DNA of 64,000 nucleotides from Lachnospiraceae bacterium (GTDB taxonomy: Bacteria > Bacillota > Clostridia > Lachnospirales > Lachnospiraceae). The position numbers and the translations under genes are program-made. A model generated the notes under the pieces. It saw only the letters and a list, made by a program, of their open reading frames with translations. It had not been told where the DNA came from and did no database searches. Below are positions 43,573-52,054 of the stretch, in pieces (within the stretch, counting starts at the first letter, position 1; the number at the start of each line of letters is the position of its first letter). The stretch is from positions 124,001 to 188,000 of the forward strand of contig CABIXN010000002.1 of NCBI GenBank assembly GCA_902362715.1, given 5' to 3'.

Positions 43573-44964
43573 ATGAAAATGATTTTGAACAAAGGACACC
43601 GTATCAGAGCCAGTGACAAAAGCCTTGTGTACCGCTTTTCAATGGGTACGCTTCTGTTTCTGTTCGTAGCGGTTATCCTGCTACTGAATATGAAACAACT
43701 TATGCGTACCGATTGGGAGCAGTTCAGCTTGTTAGATAATGGGCTGACACTCTCCCCTTACAACTTCATAACCATACTGATAGCGACTGGTGTTTGTGCA
43801 TTGGTCGCTTTTCTGTATTACCGCTTTTGTTATGACCGTTTCAAACAGTTGTTGCACCGTCAAAAGCTGGCACGAATGATACTGGAAAACAAGTGGTATG
43901 AAGCCGATACCGTCAAGGACAGCGGTTTTTTCACTGACCTGCAAGGCAGATCAAGGGAAAAAATCGTCTGGTTTCCAAAAATCTATTATCAGATGAATAC
44001 GGGACTGCTTCATATCCGCTGTGAGATTACATTAGGAAAGTATCAAGACCAGCTCCTGCGGTTAGAGGATAAGCTGGAAAGCGGTTTGTACTGTGAGCTG
44101 ACCGACAAGACCTTACACGACGGCTATATCGAGTACACGCTTTTATATGACATGATAGCGAACCGTATTTCCATTGAGGAAGTCAAGGCAGAAAATGGCT
44201 GTCTTAGACTGATGAAAAATCTTGTCTGGGAATATGACGCACTTCCTCACGCTCTGATAGCTGGTGGTACGGGTGGCGGTAAAACTTACTTTTTGCTGAC
44301 GCTCATTGAAGCACTATTGCAGACCAACGCCGAGCTTTACATCTTAGACCCGAAGAATAGCGACCTTGCCGACTTGGGAACGGTTATGCCGAATGTGTAT
44401 CACACCAAAGAAGAAATGATTGATTGCGTCAATGCCTTTTATGACGGCATGGTGGCACGAAGCGAAGAAATGAAACAGCACCCGAAGTACAAGACGGGCG
44501 AGAACTACGCCTACTTGGGACTACCGCCCTGCTTTTTAATCTTTGATGAATATGTGGCATTTTTTGAAATGCTGGCAACAAAGGAAAGCATGAGCTTGCT
44601 TAGCCAGCTAAAGAAAATCGTGATGTTGGGACGGCAAGCTGGTTATTTCCTTATTGTCGCTTGTCAAAGACCAGACGCAAAATATTTTTCAGACGGGATA
44701 AGGGATAACTTCAACTTCCGTGTGGGGCTTGGTCGTATCAGTGAACTTGGGTATGGTATGCTCTTTGGTTCAGATGTAAAGAAACAATTCTTTCAGAAGC
44801 GTATCAAAGGGCGTGGCTACTGTGATGTGGGGACAAGCGTAATCAGCGAGTTTTACACTCCCCTTGTCCCTAAAGGGCATGATTTTTTACAGACAATCGG
44901 CAAGCTTGCCGAACAAAGACAAGCCGTGCCAGAACAACAAGAAAAGGAGAATGAAAGACTATGA
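43573..44964 (+). CDS. tcpA: TcpA-type FtsK/SpoIIIE conjugative coupling ATPase (Orf21)
   Basis: The 463-residue protein has two N-terminal membrane helices, then an FtsK-like motor domain with Walker A GGTGGGKT (Lys237) and Walker B FLIFDEY. It brings the relaxase-DNA complex from oriT to the transfer channel. It corresponds to Tn916 Orf21, named a coupling protein by family. RBS GAAAGGAG. The next gene overlaps its stop by four bases. Confidence 0.93.
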   Translation: MKMILNKGHRIRASDKSLVYRFSMGTLLFLFVAVILLLNMKQLMRTDWEQFSLLDNGLTLSPYNFITILIATGVCALVAFLYYRFCYDRFKQLLHRQKLARMILENKWYEADTVKDSGFFTDLQGRSREKIVWFPKIYYQMNTGLLHIRCEITLGKYQDQLLRLEDKLESGLYCELTDKTLHDGYIEYTLLYDMIANRISIEEVKAENGCLRLMKNLVWEYDALPHALIAGGTGGGKTYFLLTLIEALLQTNAELYILDPKNSDLADLGTVMPNVYHTKEEMIDCVNAFYDGMVARSEEMKQHPKYKTGENYAYLGLPPCFLIFDEYVAFFEMLATKESMSLLSQLKKIVMLGRQAGYFLIVACQRPDAKYFSDGIRDNFNFRVGLGRISELGYGMLFGSDVKKQFFQKRIKGRGYCDVGTSVISEFYTPLVPKGHDFLQTIGKLAEQRQAVPEQQEKENERL

Positions 44965-45365
44965 GTTATTTAGAAATGAAATTAAGAAATGAAGAAAACA
45001 AAACCAGCACAAACGGGATATGCCTAAACTTTGGCAAATTCCTTGCCGACTTGGAGTTTTCCACAGATACGGAATATTACAAATGGGACGAATATCCGAT
45101 TGAACGCTATCACGAAAAAATGAGCGAAGTATTGGAAAAGATAGACCATAAGAAGCAAAAATTACCGTTATTGATTTCTATTTCGCTTGACGAGGAAATG
45201 GCTTTTTTAAGCAGTACGCTTTCTTATCAGTTCATCATCATGGATAAGCCTATGTTCATGCGTATGGAGCATGAGTATGAGCTTGACAAGGAAGCCCTAG
45301 AAATATGCAGAAACGAAGATATGGACTGCATTGCAATATATATGGGTATGTCCGTATGCGAATAA
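44961..45365 (+). CDS. Hypothetical protein of the transfer module
   Basis: The 134-residue soluble, acidic protein has no recognisable domain. Its start overlaps the coupling-ATPase stop, so it is translated with that gene. It precedes the oriT region. No transmembrane segment or signal is seen. Function unknown. Confidence 0.7.
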   Translation: MSYLEMKLRNEENKTSTNGICLNFGKFLADLEFSTDTEYYKWDEYPIERYHEKMSEVLEKIDHKKQKLPLLISISLDEEMAFLSSTLSYQFIIMDKPMFMRMEHEYELDKEALEICRNEDMDCIAIYMGMSVCE

Positions 45366-45449
45366 CCGAAACGGCAGGAACGGTCAGCGAAGCGTACAAG
45401 ACCGTGTATGCCGTTGCTGGTGTGGCGTCAGCCACGCCAGCAGACATTA

Positions 45450-45600
45450 GCCCCTCATATCTAACAGAGGGGCACAATTACGCTGGAAACTGGTTCAAAA
45501 ACCTTTGAAAGTCCGCTAGGAATAAGGGTTTGTACCATTTTCAGCCGTTTGTGATAATCGCTTGAAATTATCACAAAATCATAAAAATATCACGATTGGG
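45450..45600 (+). other. Probable oriT and relaxase-gene operator
   Basis: Between the coupling-ATPase operon and the relaxase gene, as for oriT in Tn916, lie a GCCCCTC/GAGGGGC hairpin (45450-45473), then AATAAGGGTTTGTACC, then the perfect 11-bp dyad TTTGTGATAAT/ATTATCACAAA (45547-45576) and a third half-site AATATCACGA. This is the expected place for nicking and for relaxase binding. The exact nick cannot be fixed by eye. Confidence 0.65.
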
Positions 45601-45637
45601 GGTATGACAACTGAATGATACTGATTTTCTGAACGCC

Positions 45638-46810
45638 TTGAAAGCTAAACGCAGTGATTACGGCGTATCGCAGACAAGGCTTGCAATCATGGCTGGTATC
45701 AGCCGTGAACATCTAAGCCGTATCGAAGCTGGAAAAGTCAATCTGACAAAGGAAATGCAGGAGAAGCTACTGGACGCTGTGGAAAGGTTCAATCCCGACG
45801 CTCCTATGTTTTTGCTCTTTGATTATGTGCGTATCCGATTTCCCACGCTGGATATACAGCACGTTATCAAGGACATATTAAAGCTGAACATCAGCTATAT
45901 GCTTCATGAAGATTTCGGACATTACAAGTACACCGAGCATTACTATATCGGGGACGTGTTCGTTTATACTTCACAAGACAAGGAAAAAGGTGTCCTGCTG
46001 GAACTGAAAGGCAAAGGCTGTCGTCAGTTTGAAAGCTACCTGCTGGCACAGGAGCGAAGCTGGTATGACTTCTTCATGGACGCACTGGTTGAGGGCGGTG
46101 TGATGAAACGCCTTGACCTTGCAATCAATGACAGAACGGGCTTATTAGATATTCCAGAGCTAATAGAGAAATGCAAGAATGAGGAATGTATTTCTAAATT
46201 CCGTTCTTTCAAGAGCTATGGTTCTGGCGAGCTGGTAAAGCACAACGAAGCCAACAAGGACGGCATGGGACATACGCTTTACATTGGTTCATTTACCAGT
46301 GAGGTCTACTTCTGTGTCTATGAAAAGAATTATGAACAATCCTCAAAATTGGGAATACCCATTGAGGAAGTCCCGATTAAAAACCGATTTGAGATACGTT
46401 TGAAAAATGAGCGTGCCTACTATGCCGTGAGAGAACTGCTGACCCACTACGACGCAGAGCTGACGGCATTTTCTATTATCAATCAGTATATCCGTTTCGC
46501 CGATAAGGAAGCAAACAAGCGAAAAAGCGATTGGAAAACAAATGCACGCTGGTCTTGGTTCATTGGCGAGGGACGACCGCCCGTGAAGCTGACGACAAAG
46601 CCAGAGCCTTACACATTGCAACGGACGCTGAACTGGCTACAAAGGCAGGTTGCTCCGACCTTGAAAATGCTGAAACAGATAGACGCAGGCAATCAGACCG
46701 ACTATCTCAAGACCATTGAACAGCAGGCAAAGCTGACGGATAAGCATAAGCAGATAGTCAAGCAACAGACGGCTTCGGTGGACGAACTGATAGAACAAGA
46801 AAAGGAGTGA
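45638..46810 (+). CDS. MobT/Rep_trans-family relaxase (Orf20)
   Basis: The 390-residue protein has an N-terminal helix-turn-helix (GVSQTRLAIMAGISREHLSRIEAGKV) and a Rep_trans-type nicking domain, as in Tn916 Orf20 and ICEBs1 NicK, which cut oriT. The start shown is TTG, but it has no ribosome site. An in-frame CTG at 45611, eight bases after GGGGG, would add nine residues (NDTDFLNAL) and may be the real start. The family works with single-strand transfer and rolling-circle replication. Confidence 0.9.
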   Translation: MKAKRSDYGVSQTRLAIMAGISREHLSRIEAGKVNLTKEMQEKLLDAVERFNPDAPMFLLFDYVRIRFPTLDIQHVIKDILKLNISYMLHEDFGHYKYTEHYYIGDVFVYTSQDKEKGVLLELKGKGCRQFESYLLAQERSWYDFFMDALVEGGVMKRLDLAINDRTGLLDIPELIEKCKNEECISKFRSFKSYGSGELVKHNEANKDGMGHTLYIGSFTSEVYFCVYEKNYEQSSKLGIPIEEVPIKNRFEIRLKNERAYYAVRELLTHYDAELTAFSIINQYIRFADKEANKRKSDWKTNARWSWFIGEGRPPVKLTTKPEPYTLQRTLNWLQRQVAPTLKMLKQIDAGNQTDYLKTIEQQAKLTDKHKQIVKQQTASVDELIEQEKE

Positions 46811-46813
46811 TTG

Positions 46814-46951
46814 ATGATGTGGGAATTGATAAAGAACTTACTGCTGGTATCACTTGGCATGGGTATCGGCGTGGTTCTGATGTGTATTCTAAGTGTCGGA
46901 AAGGAAGCTGACCGACACATGATAGAAATAAAAGAAAGCGAGGAAAATTAA
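46814..46951 (+). CDS. DUF3789-type small membrane protein
   Basis: The 45-residue product has a single membrane helix (LIKNLLLVSLGMGIGVVLMC) with a charged tail. Such DUF3789 proteins often accompany relaxase genes of Tn916-type elements. AAAGGAG precedes the ATG and the gene begins just after the relaxase stop. Confidence 0.75.
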   Translation: MMWELIKNLLLVSLGMGIGVVLMCILSVGKEADRHMIEIKESEEN

Positions 46952-47173
46952 ATGAATTTTGGAGCAAATCTATACAACTGGTTTTTAAGCAACGCACAGT
47001 CTTTAGTGCTTATGGCGATTGTGGTTATTGGTATTTACTTAGGGTTCAAACGTGAGTTTTCAAAGCTCATTGGCTTCTTGGTGGTAGCCTTAGTTGCGGT
47101 TGGATTGGTATTCAATGCAGGCGGTGTGAAAGATGTACTCTTAGAGCTGTTTAATAAGATTATCGGTGCATAA
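46952..47173 (+). CDS. TcpD-like membrane protein (Orf19)
   Basis: The 73-residue protein has two membrane helices (SLVLMAIVVIGIYLGF and LIGFLVVALVAVGLVF). By position and pattern it matches the TcpD family of Tn916-type elements, where it is part of the mating channel. It starts directly after the DUF3789 stop. The call is by context, since little sequence is available to compare. Confidence 0.72.
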   Translation: MNFGANLYNWFLSNAQSLVLMAIVVIGIYLGFKREFSKLIGFLVVALVAVGLVFNAGGVKDVLLELFNKIIGA

Positions 47174-47390
47174 AACTATATTGTAACGAAAATATGGAAC
47201 TGCTATAATATGGGTATAAAAATAAACTTATATGTGGTTAATATTTCTTTACCTTATGATAACTATTAGTGAATTTTATTGATGTAATGAGTGGTTGACA
47301 AATTGCCAACAAAGGTTGGTTGAAAAAAATCGTTATATTTGCAATACTTATTTTGCGGTCGCAAATAAAATCTATTTTAGGAGGCTACTT

Positions 47391-47753
47391 ATGAATTTTA
47401 ATGAAAAACTGATAAATTTAAGAAAGTCCAAAGGTCTTTCGCAAGAGGAATTGGGAAATGAACTAAAGGTTTCCAGACAAACGATTTCAAAATGGGAATC
47501 TTGCCAGTCGTACCCAGATTTTCAACGATTAGTATTATTGAGTGATTACTTTGGGTTGACATTAGATGAATTGGTAAGAAATATTGACGTTCAAGAGGTG
47601 AGAGAAAAAAATTTAAATAATGAAAAATTATCTTCAATATATGATGATATAAATGAGGGGAAAAATTTTATTAGGATATGTTATATGATTGGAATTGGAG
47701 TGCTAATATTTTTTTCACTGATTGTTCTTTATGGTATATTTTTCTCAAAATAA
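47391..47753 (+). CDS. Helix-turn-helix (Xre) protein with C-terminal membrane helix
   Basis: The 120-residue product has an N-terminal Xre helix-turn-helix (INLRKSKGLSQEELGNELKV, SRQTISKWESCQSYPDF) and a C-terminal hydrophobic helix (MIGIGVLIFFSLIVLYGIFF). This design is common for small sensors in Bacillota. It is more AT-rich than the neighbouring transfer genes and has no equal that I recall between orf19 and orf18 of Tn916, so it looks like inserted cargo. AGGAGG precedes the ATG. Confidence 0.8.
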   Translation: MNFNEKLINLRKSKGLSQEELGNELKVSRQTISKWESCQSYPDFQRLVLLSDYFGLTLDELVRNIDVQEVREKNLNNEKLSSIYDDINEGKNFIRICYMIGIGVLIFFSLIVLYGIFFSK

Positions 47754-47777
47754 AATATAAGTTCATGTATTTTAAAA

Positions 47778-47807
47778 AGCAGTTAGTCTTAGGATTGACT
47801 GCTTTTT
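47778..47807 (+). terminator. Repeated hairpin terminator, copy 2
   Basis: AGCAGTTAGTC with GACTGCT and a T5 tract is the same sequence as at 43516-43546. It follows the helix-turn-helix gene and precedes the ardA group. Confidence 0.8.
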
Positions 47808-47838
47808 CTATACTTAAATTTAAGATTGGAGTGATACC

Positions 47839-48051
47839 TTGAAAGATATATTTTCGGATATGCAGGCAACTATCGGCTGTACCTACATTTCAGATTTGCC
47901 ACATCATAAGCGTATGGTGTGGCAAGAAATGAAACAACTGAACCTTGCCGACTATCCGCTGAAACAATTAGAAGATTTTGCAGGCTATGTCTTTGGTGTC
48001 CCTTACCCTATCATAGCTGAAGCATTACAGAAAGGACGTGACAGCGATTGA
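47839..48051 (+). CDS. Small conserved protein before ardA
   Basis: The 70-residue product starts with TTG (GGAGTGATACC upstream) and begins KDIFSDMQATIGCTYISDLPH. It overlaps the next gene by four bases and is likely co-translated with ArdA. No function known; it resembles the short ORF found before ardA in Tn916-type elements. Confidence 0.7.
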   Translation: MKDIFSDMQATIGCTYISDLPHHKRMVWQEMKQLNLADYPLKQLEDFAGYVFGVPYPIIAEALQKGRDSD

Positions 48052-48545
48052 AAGAATTAAGAGTATTGATAGAAAGCCTTGCACCTGCTGGCGAGGAACA
48101 GCTATCCGCATGGTTTACGCTTCCCATTGACGCAGATATTTTTGAAGAACGTTTGAAAGTATCTATGGACAGTGAGGACTACCGTATTATCGAGAAAGAG
48201 CTTCCTTTTGCTGATGAAGTAAAGGAAGATACCATTGCAGGACAACTCAACAATCTATATACTCTTTTCACAGAGTTGCCCTCTGATATGCAGGAAGATT
48301 GTGAGGAATTGTTGTGCTTTTATACCAGCTTGGAAGAACTGCACACACAGAGAAATGATATTATCCATTATCCTTTATGCAAAAACATGACCGACGTTGC
48401 AAGGACAGTTTTGGAACAAAATCCTGCCTACAATGCGTTGTCTGAAACGATTATCCGATACTTTGATTTTGAGGGCTACGGACAATATCTTGATGATAAC
48501 GGAAAATTCGTGGAAACCGACAACGGTATCTATGAACTACCGTAG
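48048..48545 (+). CDS. ardA: Antirestriction protein ArdA (copy 1)
   Basis: The 165-residue acidic protein of the ArdA family (LYTLFTELPSDMQEDCEE, then YFDFEGYGQYLDDNGKF and NGIYELP) acts as a DNA mimic, blocking type I restriction enzymes when the element enters a new cell. TTG start overlapping the preceding stop. Tn916 has one ArdA (Orf18); here a second copy follows. Confidence 0.9.
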   Translation: MKELRVLIESLAPAGEEQLSAWFTLPIDADIFEERLKVSMDSEDYRIIEKELPFADEVKEDTIAGQLNNLYTLFTELPSDMQEDCEELLCFYTSLEELHTQRNDIIHYPLCKNMTDVARTVLEQNPAYNALSETIIRYFDFEGYGQYLDDNGKFVETDNGIYELP

Positions 48546-48560
48546 AAATGAGGTGTTGCT

Positions 48561-49064
48561 ATGGTAGAGGATATGCGTGTGTATATCGCTAATCTTGGAA
48601 AATACAATGAGGGCTATTTAGTTGGCGACTGGTTCTCTTTTCTGATTGATGAAGAAGATGTTGCCGAGCGTATCGGATTAAATGAACGATACGAAGAATA
48701 CGCCGTACATGATACGGATAATTTCCCGATTGAGATTGGCGAGTATATTTCCATTCAAGAATTGAATGGAATGTATGAAATGATATGTGAGCTTCCCGAC
48801 TTTATCACGGACAGCTTGGACGAATTTGTATCACATTATGGAACACTAGAAGAACTGTACGACCATAAGGACGATATGATTTTATACGCTGGCTGTGAGG
48901 ATATGACCGACGTTGCCTATTACTTTATTGATGAATTGCAGAGCTTGGGGACAATTCCCTCACAGTTGGAAAACTATATCGACTATGAAGCATACGGCAG
49001 GGACTTATCCTTTGAGGGAACTTTTATTGAAACAAAACATGGTATGTGTGAAATACCGTGGTAA
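48561..49064 (+). CDS. ardA: Antirestriction protein ArdA (copy 2)
   Basis: The 167-residue acidic ArdA-family protein has the same pattern as the preceding gene (ELNGMYEMICELPDFITDSLDEF, YIDYEAYGRDLSFEGTF, HGMCEIP) but clearly diverged. It starts with ATG after GAGGTG. Two unlike copies may widen the range of restriction systems blocked. Confidence 0.9.
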   Translation: MVEDMRVYIANLGKYNEGYLVGDWFSFLIDEEDVAERIGLNERYEEYAVHDTDNFPIEIGEYISIQELNGMYEMICELPDFITDSLDEFVSHYGTLEELYDHKDDMILYAGCEDMTDVAYYFIDELQSLGTIPSQLENYIDYEAYGRDLSFEGTFIETKHGMCEIPW

Positions 49065-49227
49065 GAAGCTGGCAGATCGGCGACCTAGAGGGTTGCTTCT
49101 GACAGCTTTTTCTACTAGAGACAGTCTGAAAACGGCTGTCCTTTTCTATTATGCGAAATCTCATAAAGAGATACCACTATGCCGTGAAGTACACGGCAGG
49201 AATAAAGAAAGGAGTGGAAACGAAAAC

Positions 49228-49617
49228 ATGAAAAAGATTAAAAGCTACACGGGTATCTGGAACGTGGAAAAAGTCTTGTATGCAATCAATGACTTTAATT
49301 TACCTTTTCCCGTTACCTTTACACAGATTACATGGTTTGTGATAACGGAATTTATCATCATTCTGTTTGGGGACTTACCGCCATTCTCCATGATTGAGGG
49401 GGCATTTTTAAAATACTTCGGTATTCCCGTGGCTCTCACATGGTTTATGTCGCAAAAGACCTTTGACGGCAAGAAGCCATACAGCTTTTTGAAATCACAG
49501 ATAACCTTTGCCCTACGCCCAAAGACTACTTATGCAGGAAAAGCCGTGAAACTAAGAAATGAAAGATTGAATGAAACGATTACGACAGTAAGGAGTGTGA
49601 GCTATGTTCCCGATTAA
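49228..49617 (+). CDS. TcpE family conjugative transfer membrane protein (Orf17)
   Basis: The 129-residue protein has two membrane helices (WFVITEFIIILFG and FGIPVALTWFM), the YNDFNLPFP-like N terminus and FLKSQITFALRPKTTY typical of the TcpE family. It joins the mating channel with the VirB4-like ATPase. GGAGTGG lies upstream. Its stop overlaps the next gene by 14 bases. Confidence 0.88.
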   Translation: MKKIKSYTGIWNVEKVLYAINDFNLPFPVTFTQITWFVITEFIIILFGDLPPFSMIEGAFLKYFGIPVALTWFMSQKTFDGKKPYSFLKSQITFALRPKTTYAGKAVKLRNERLNETITTVRSVSYVPD

Positions 49618-52054
49618 ATATATCGACAACAACCTTGTCTGGAACAAGGACAATGAGGTATTCGCCTACTATGAGCTGATACCTTACAATTACAGTTTTC
49701 TATCTGCTGAACAGAAATTTATTGTGCATGACAGCTTCCGACAGTTGATTGCACAGTCCCGTGAGGGCAAGATACACGCTTTGCAGATTGCCACCGAAAG
49801 CTCAATCCGAAGCATACAAGAGCAGTCAAAGAAGCTGGTAACGGGACGATTGAAAGATGTTGCCTATCAGAAGATAGACGAGCAGACCGAAGCACTGGTA
49901 AGCATGATTGGGGACAATCAAGTAGACTACCGCTTTTTTCTTGGCTTCAAGCTCATGGTAACGGAAGAACAATTCAATTTGAAGAACATGAAAAAATCAG
50001 CGTGGCTGACATTCAAGGAATTTATCCATGAAGTGAACCACACATTGATGAATGACTTTGTATCTATGCCGAATGATGAAATCAACCGCTATCTGAAAAT
50101 GGAGAAGCTGTTGGAAAACAAAATCAGCCGACGCTTCAAGGTGCGACGCTTGGAAACCAACGACTTCGGGTATCTGATTGAACATCTTTACGGCAGGGAC
50201 GGTATCGCCTATGAAGATTATGAGTACCACTTACCAAAGAAAAAGCTGAAAAAGGAAACTTTGATAAAGCACTACGACTTGATACGTCCGACCCGTTGCC
50301 TTGTGGAAGAAAGCCAGCGACATTTACGCTTGGAGCATGAGGACAGCGAAAGCTACGTTTCCTATTTTACTGTCAATGCGATTGTCGGGGAGCTGGATTT
50401 TCCGTCCTCTGAAATCTTTTACTTCCAGCAACAGCAGTTTACTTTTCCCGTTGATACCAGCATGAATGTAGAAATCGTGGAAAATCGAAAAGCATTGTCA
50501 ACGGTTCGCAACAAGAAAAAGGAATTGAAAGATTTAGATAACCATGCCTACCAGTCTGGCAGTGAAACCAGCTCTAACGTGGTGGACGCATTAGACAGTG
50601 TGGACGAGCTGGAAACCGATTTAGACCAGTCCAAAGAAAGTATGTATAAGCTCTCCTATGTTATCCGTGTATCTGCTCCCGACCTTGACGAACTGAAACG
50701 CCGTTGTGATGAAGTCAAGGACTTCTACGACGATTTGAACGTCAAGCTGGTGCGTCCTGCTGGCGATATGTTAGGGCTTCACTCTGAATTTCTGCCTGCC
50801 AGCAAGCGTTACATCAATGACTATGTGCAGTATGTAAAATCCGACTTCTTGGCAGGGCTTGGCTTTGGAGCGACACAGCAGTTAGGGGAAAACACGGGTA
50901 TCTATATCGGCTATTCTGTTGATACGGGACGCAATGTATATTTACAGCCGTCCCTTGCCAGTCAAGGCGTAAAAGGAACGGTTACCAATGCGTTAGCGTC
51001 TGCTTTTGTTGGTTCATTGGGTGGTGGAAAATCATTCTGTAACAACCTGCTTGTCTATTACTCTGTTTTATTTGGCGGTCAGGCGGTAATCTTAGACCCA
51101 AAATCAGAACGAGGAAATTGGAAAGCGACGCTCCCAGAAATCGCCCACGAAATCAATATCGTCAACCTTACCAGCGACAGAGAAAACGCAGGACTGCTTG
51201 ACCCGTTCGTGATTATGAAGAATGTGAAAGACGCTGAAAGTCTGGCAATCGACATACTCACATTCCTTACGGGGATTTCCTCTAGGGACGGCGAGAAGTT
51301 CCCCGTACTTCGTAAGGCGGTGCGTGCCGTTACCCAGAGTGAAACAAGGGGCTTGCTCCATGTGATTGAGGAATTAAGAAAGGAAGATACGCCTATCTCA
51401 CGCAACATTGCCGACCATATCGACAGCTTCACGGATTACGATTTTGCACATCTGCTGTTTTCAGACGGTACGGTGGAAAATGCAATCAGTTTAGATAACC
51501 AGCTCAATATCATTCAAGTAGCCGACTTAGTTCTGCCCGATAAGGACACCACCTTTGAGGAATACACGACCATTGAATTACTGTCTGTTTCCATGCTGAT
51601 TGTAATTAGCACCTTTGCATTAGATTTCATTCACAGCGATAGAAGCATTTTCAAGATTGTAGACCTTGACGAAGCGTGGGCGTTCTTAAATGTGGCACAA
51701 GGCGAAACGCTCTCCAACAAACTGGTGCGTGCTGGACGTGCCATGCAGGCAGGTGTGTACTTCGTCACGCAGTCTTCGGGGGACGTATCAAAGGAAAGTC
51801 TGAAAAACAATATCGGTTTGAAATTTGCATTTAGAAGCACCGATATAAACGAGATTAAGCAGACCCTTGAATTTTTCAGCATTGACAAAGAGGACGAGAA
51901 CAACCAGAAGCGACTTCGTGATTTGGAAAACGGGCAATGCCTATTGCAAGATTTATACGGACGTGTGGGCGTGGTACAGATACACCCCGTCTTTGAAGAA
52001 TTACTGCACGCCTTTGATACCAGACCGCCGATACAGAGAAATGAGGTGGAGTGA
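49604..52054 (+). CDS. VirB4-like conjugation ATPase (Orf16, TcpF type)
   Basis: The 816-residue ATPase has Walker A GSLGGGKSF (Lys476) and a later VDLDEAWAFL Walker B. It powers assembly of the transfer channel and corresponds to Tn916 Orf16. It is in one operon with TcpE, the VirB6-like protein, the hydrolase and TcpC. RBS AGGAGTGTGAGC. A GTG/ATG start of the next gene overlaps its stop. Confidence 0.93.
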   Translation: MFPIKYIDNNLVWNKDNEVFAYYELIPYNYSFLSAEQKFIVHDSFRQLIAQSREGKIHALQIATESSIRSIQEQSKKLVTGRLKDVAYQKIDEQTEALVSMIGDNQVDYRFFLGFKLMVTEEQFNLKNMKKSAWLTFKEFIHEVNHTLMNDFVSMPNDEINRYLKMEKLLENKISRRFKVRRLETNDFGYLIEHLYGRDGIAYEDYEYHLPKKKLKKETLIKHYDLIRPTRCLVEESQRHLRLEHEDSESYVSYFTVNAIVGELDFPSSEIFYFQQQQFTFPVDTSMNVEIVENRKALSTVRNKKKELKDLDNHAYQSGSETSSNVVDALDSVDELETDLDQSKESMYKLSYVIRVSAPDLDELKRRCDEVKDFYDDLNVKLVRPAGDMLGLHSEFLPASKRYINDYVQYVKSDFLAGLGFGATQQLGENTGIYIGYSVDTGRNVYLQPSLASQGVKGTVTNALASAFVGSLGGGKSFCNNLLVYYSVLFGGQAVILDPKSERGNWKATLPEIAHEINIVNLTSDRENAGLLDPFVIMKNVKDAESLAIDILTFLTGISSRDGEKFPVLRKAVRAVTQSETRGLLHVIEELRKEDTPISRNIADHIDSFTDYDFAHLLFSDGTVENAISLDNQLNIIQVADLVLPDKDTTFEEYTTIELLSVSMLIVISTFALDFIHSDRSIFKIVDLDEAWAFLNVAQGETLSNKLVRAGRAMQAGVYFVTQSSGDVSKESLKNNIGLKFAFRSTDINEIKQTLEFFSIDKEDENNQKRLRDLENGQCLLQDLYGRVGVVQIHPVFEELLHAFDTRPPIQRNEVE

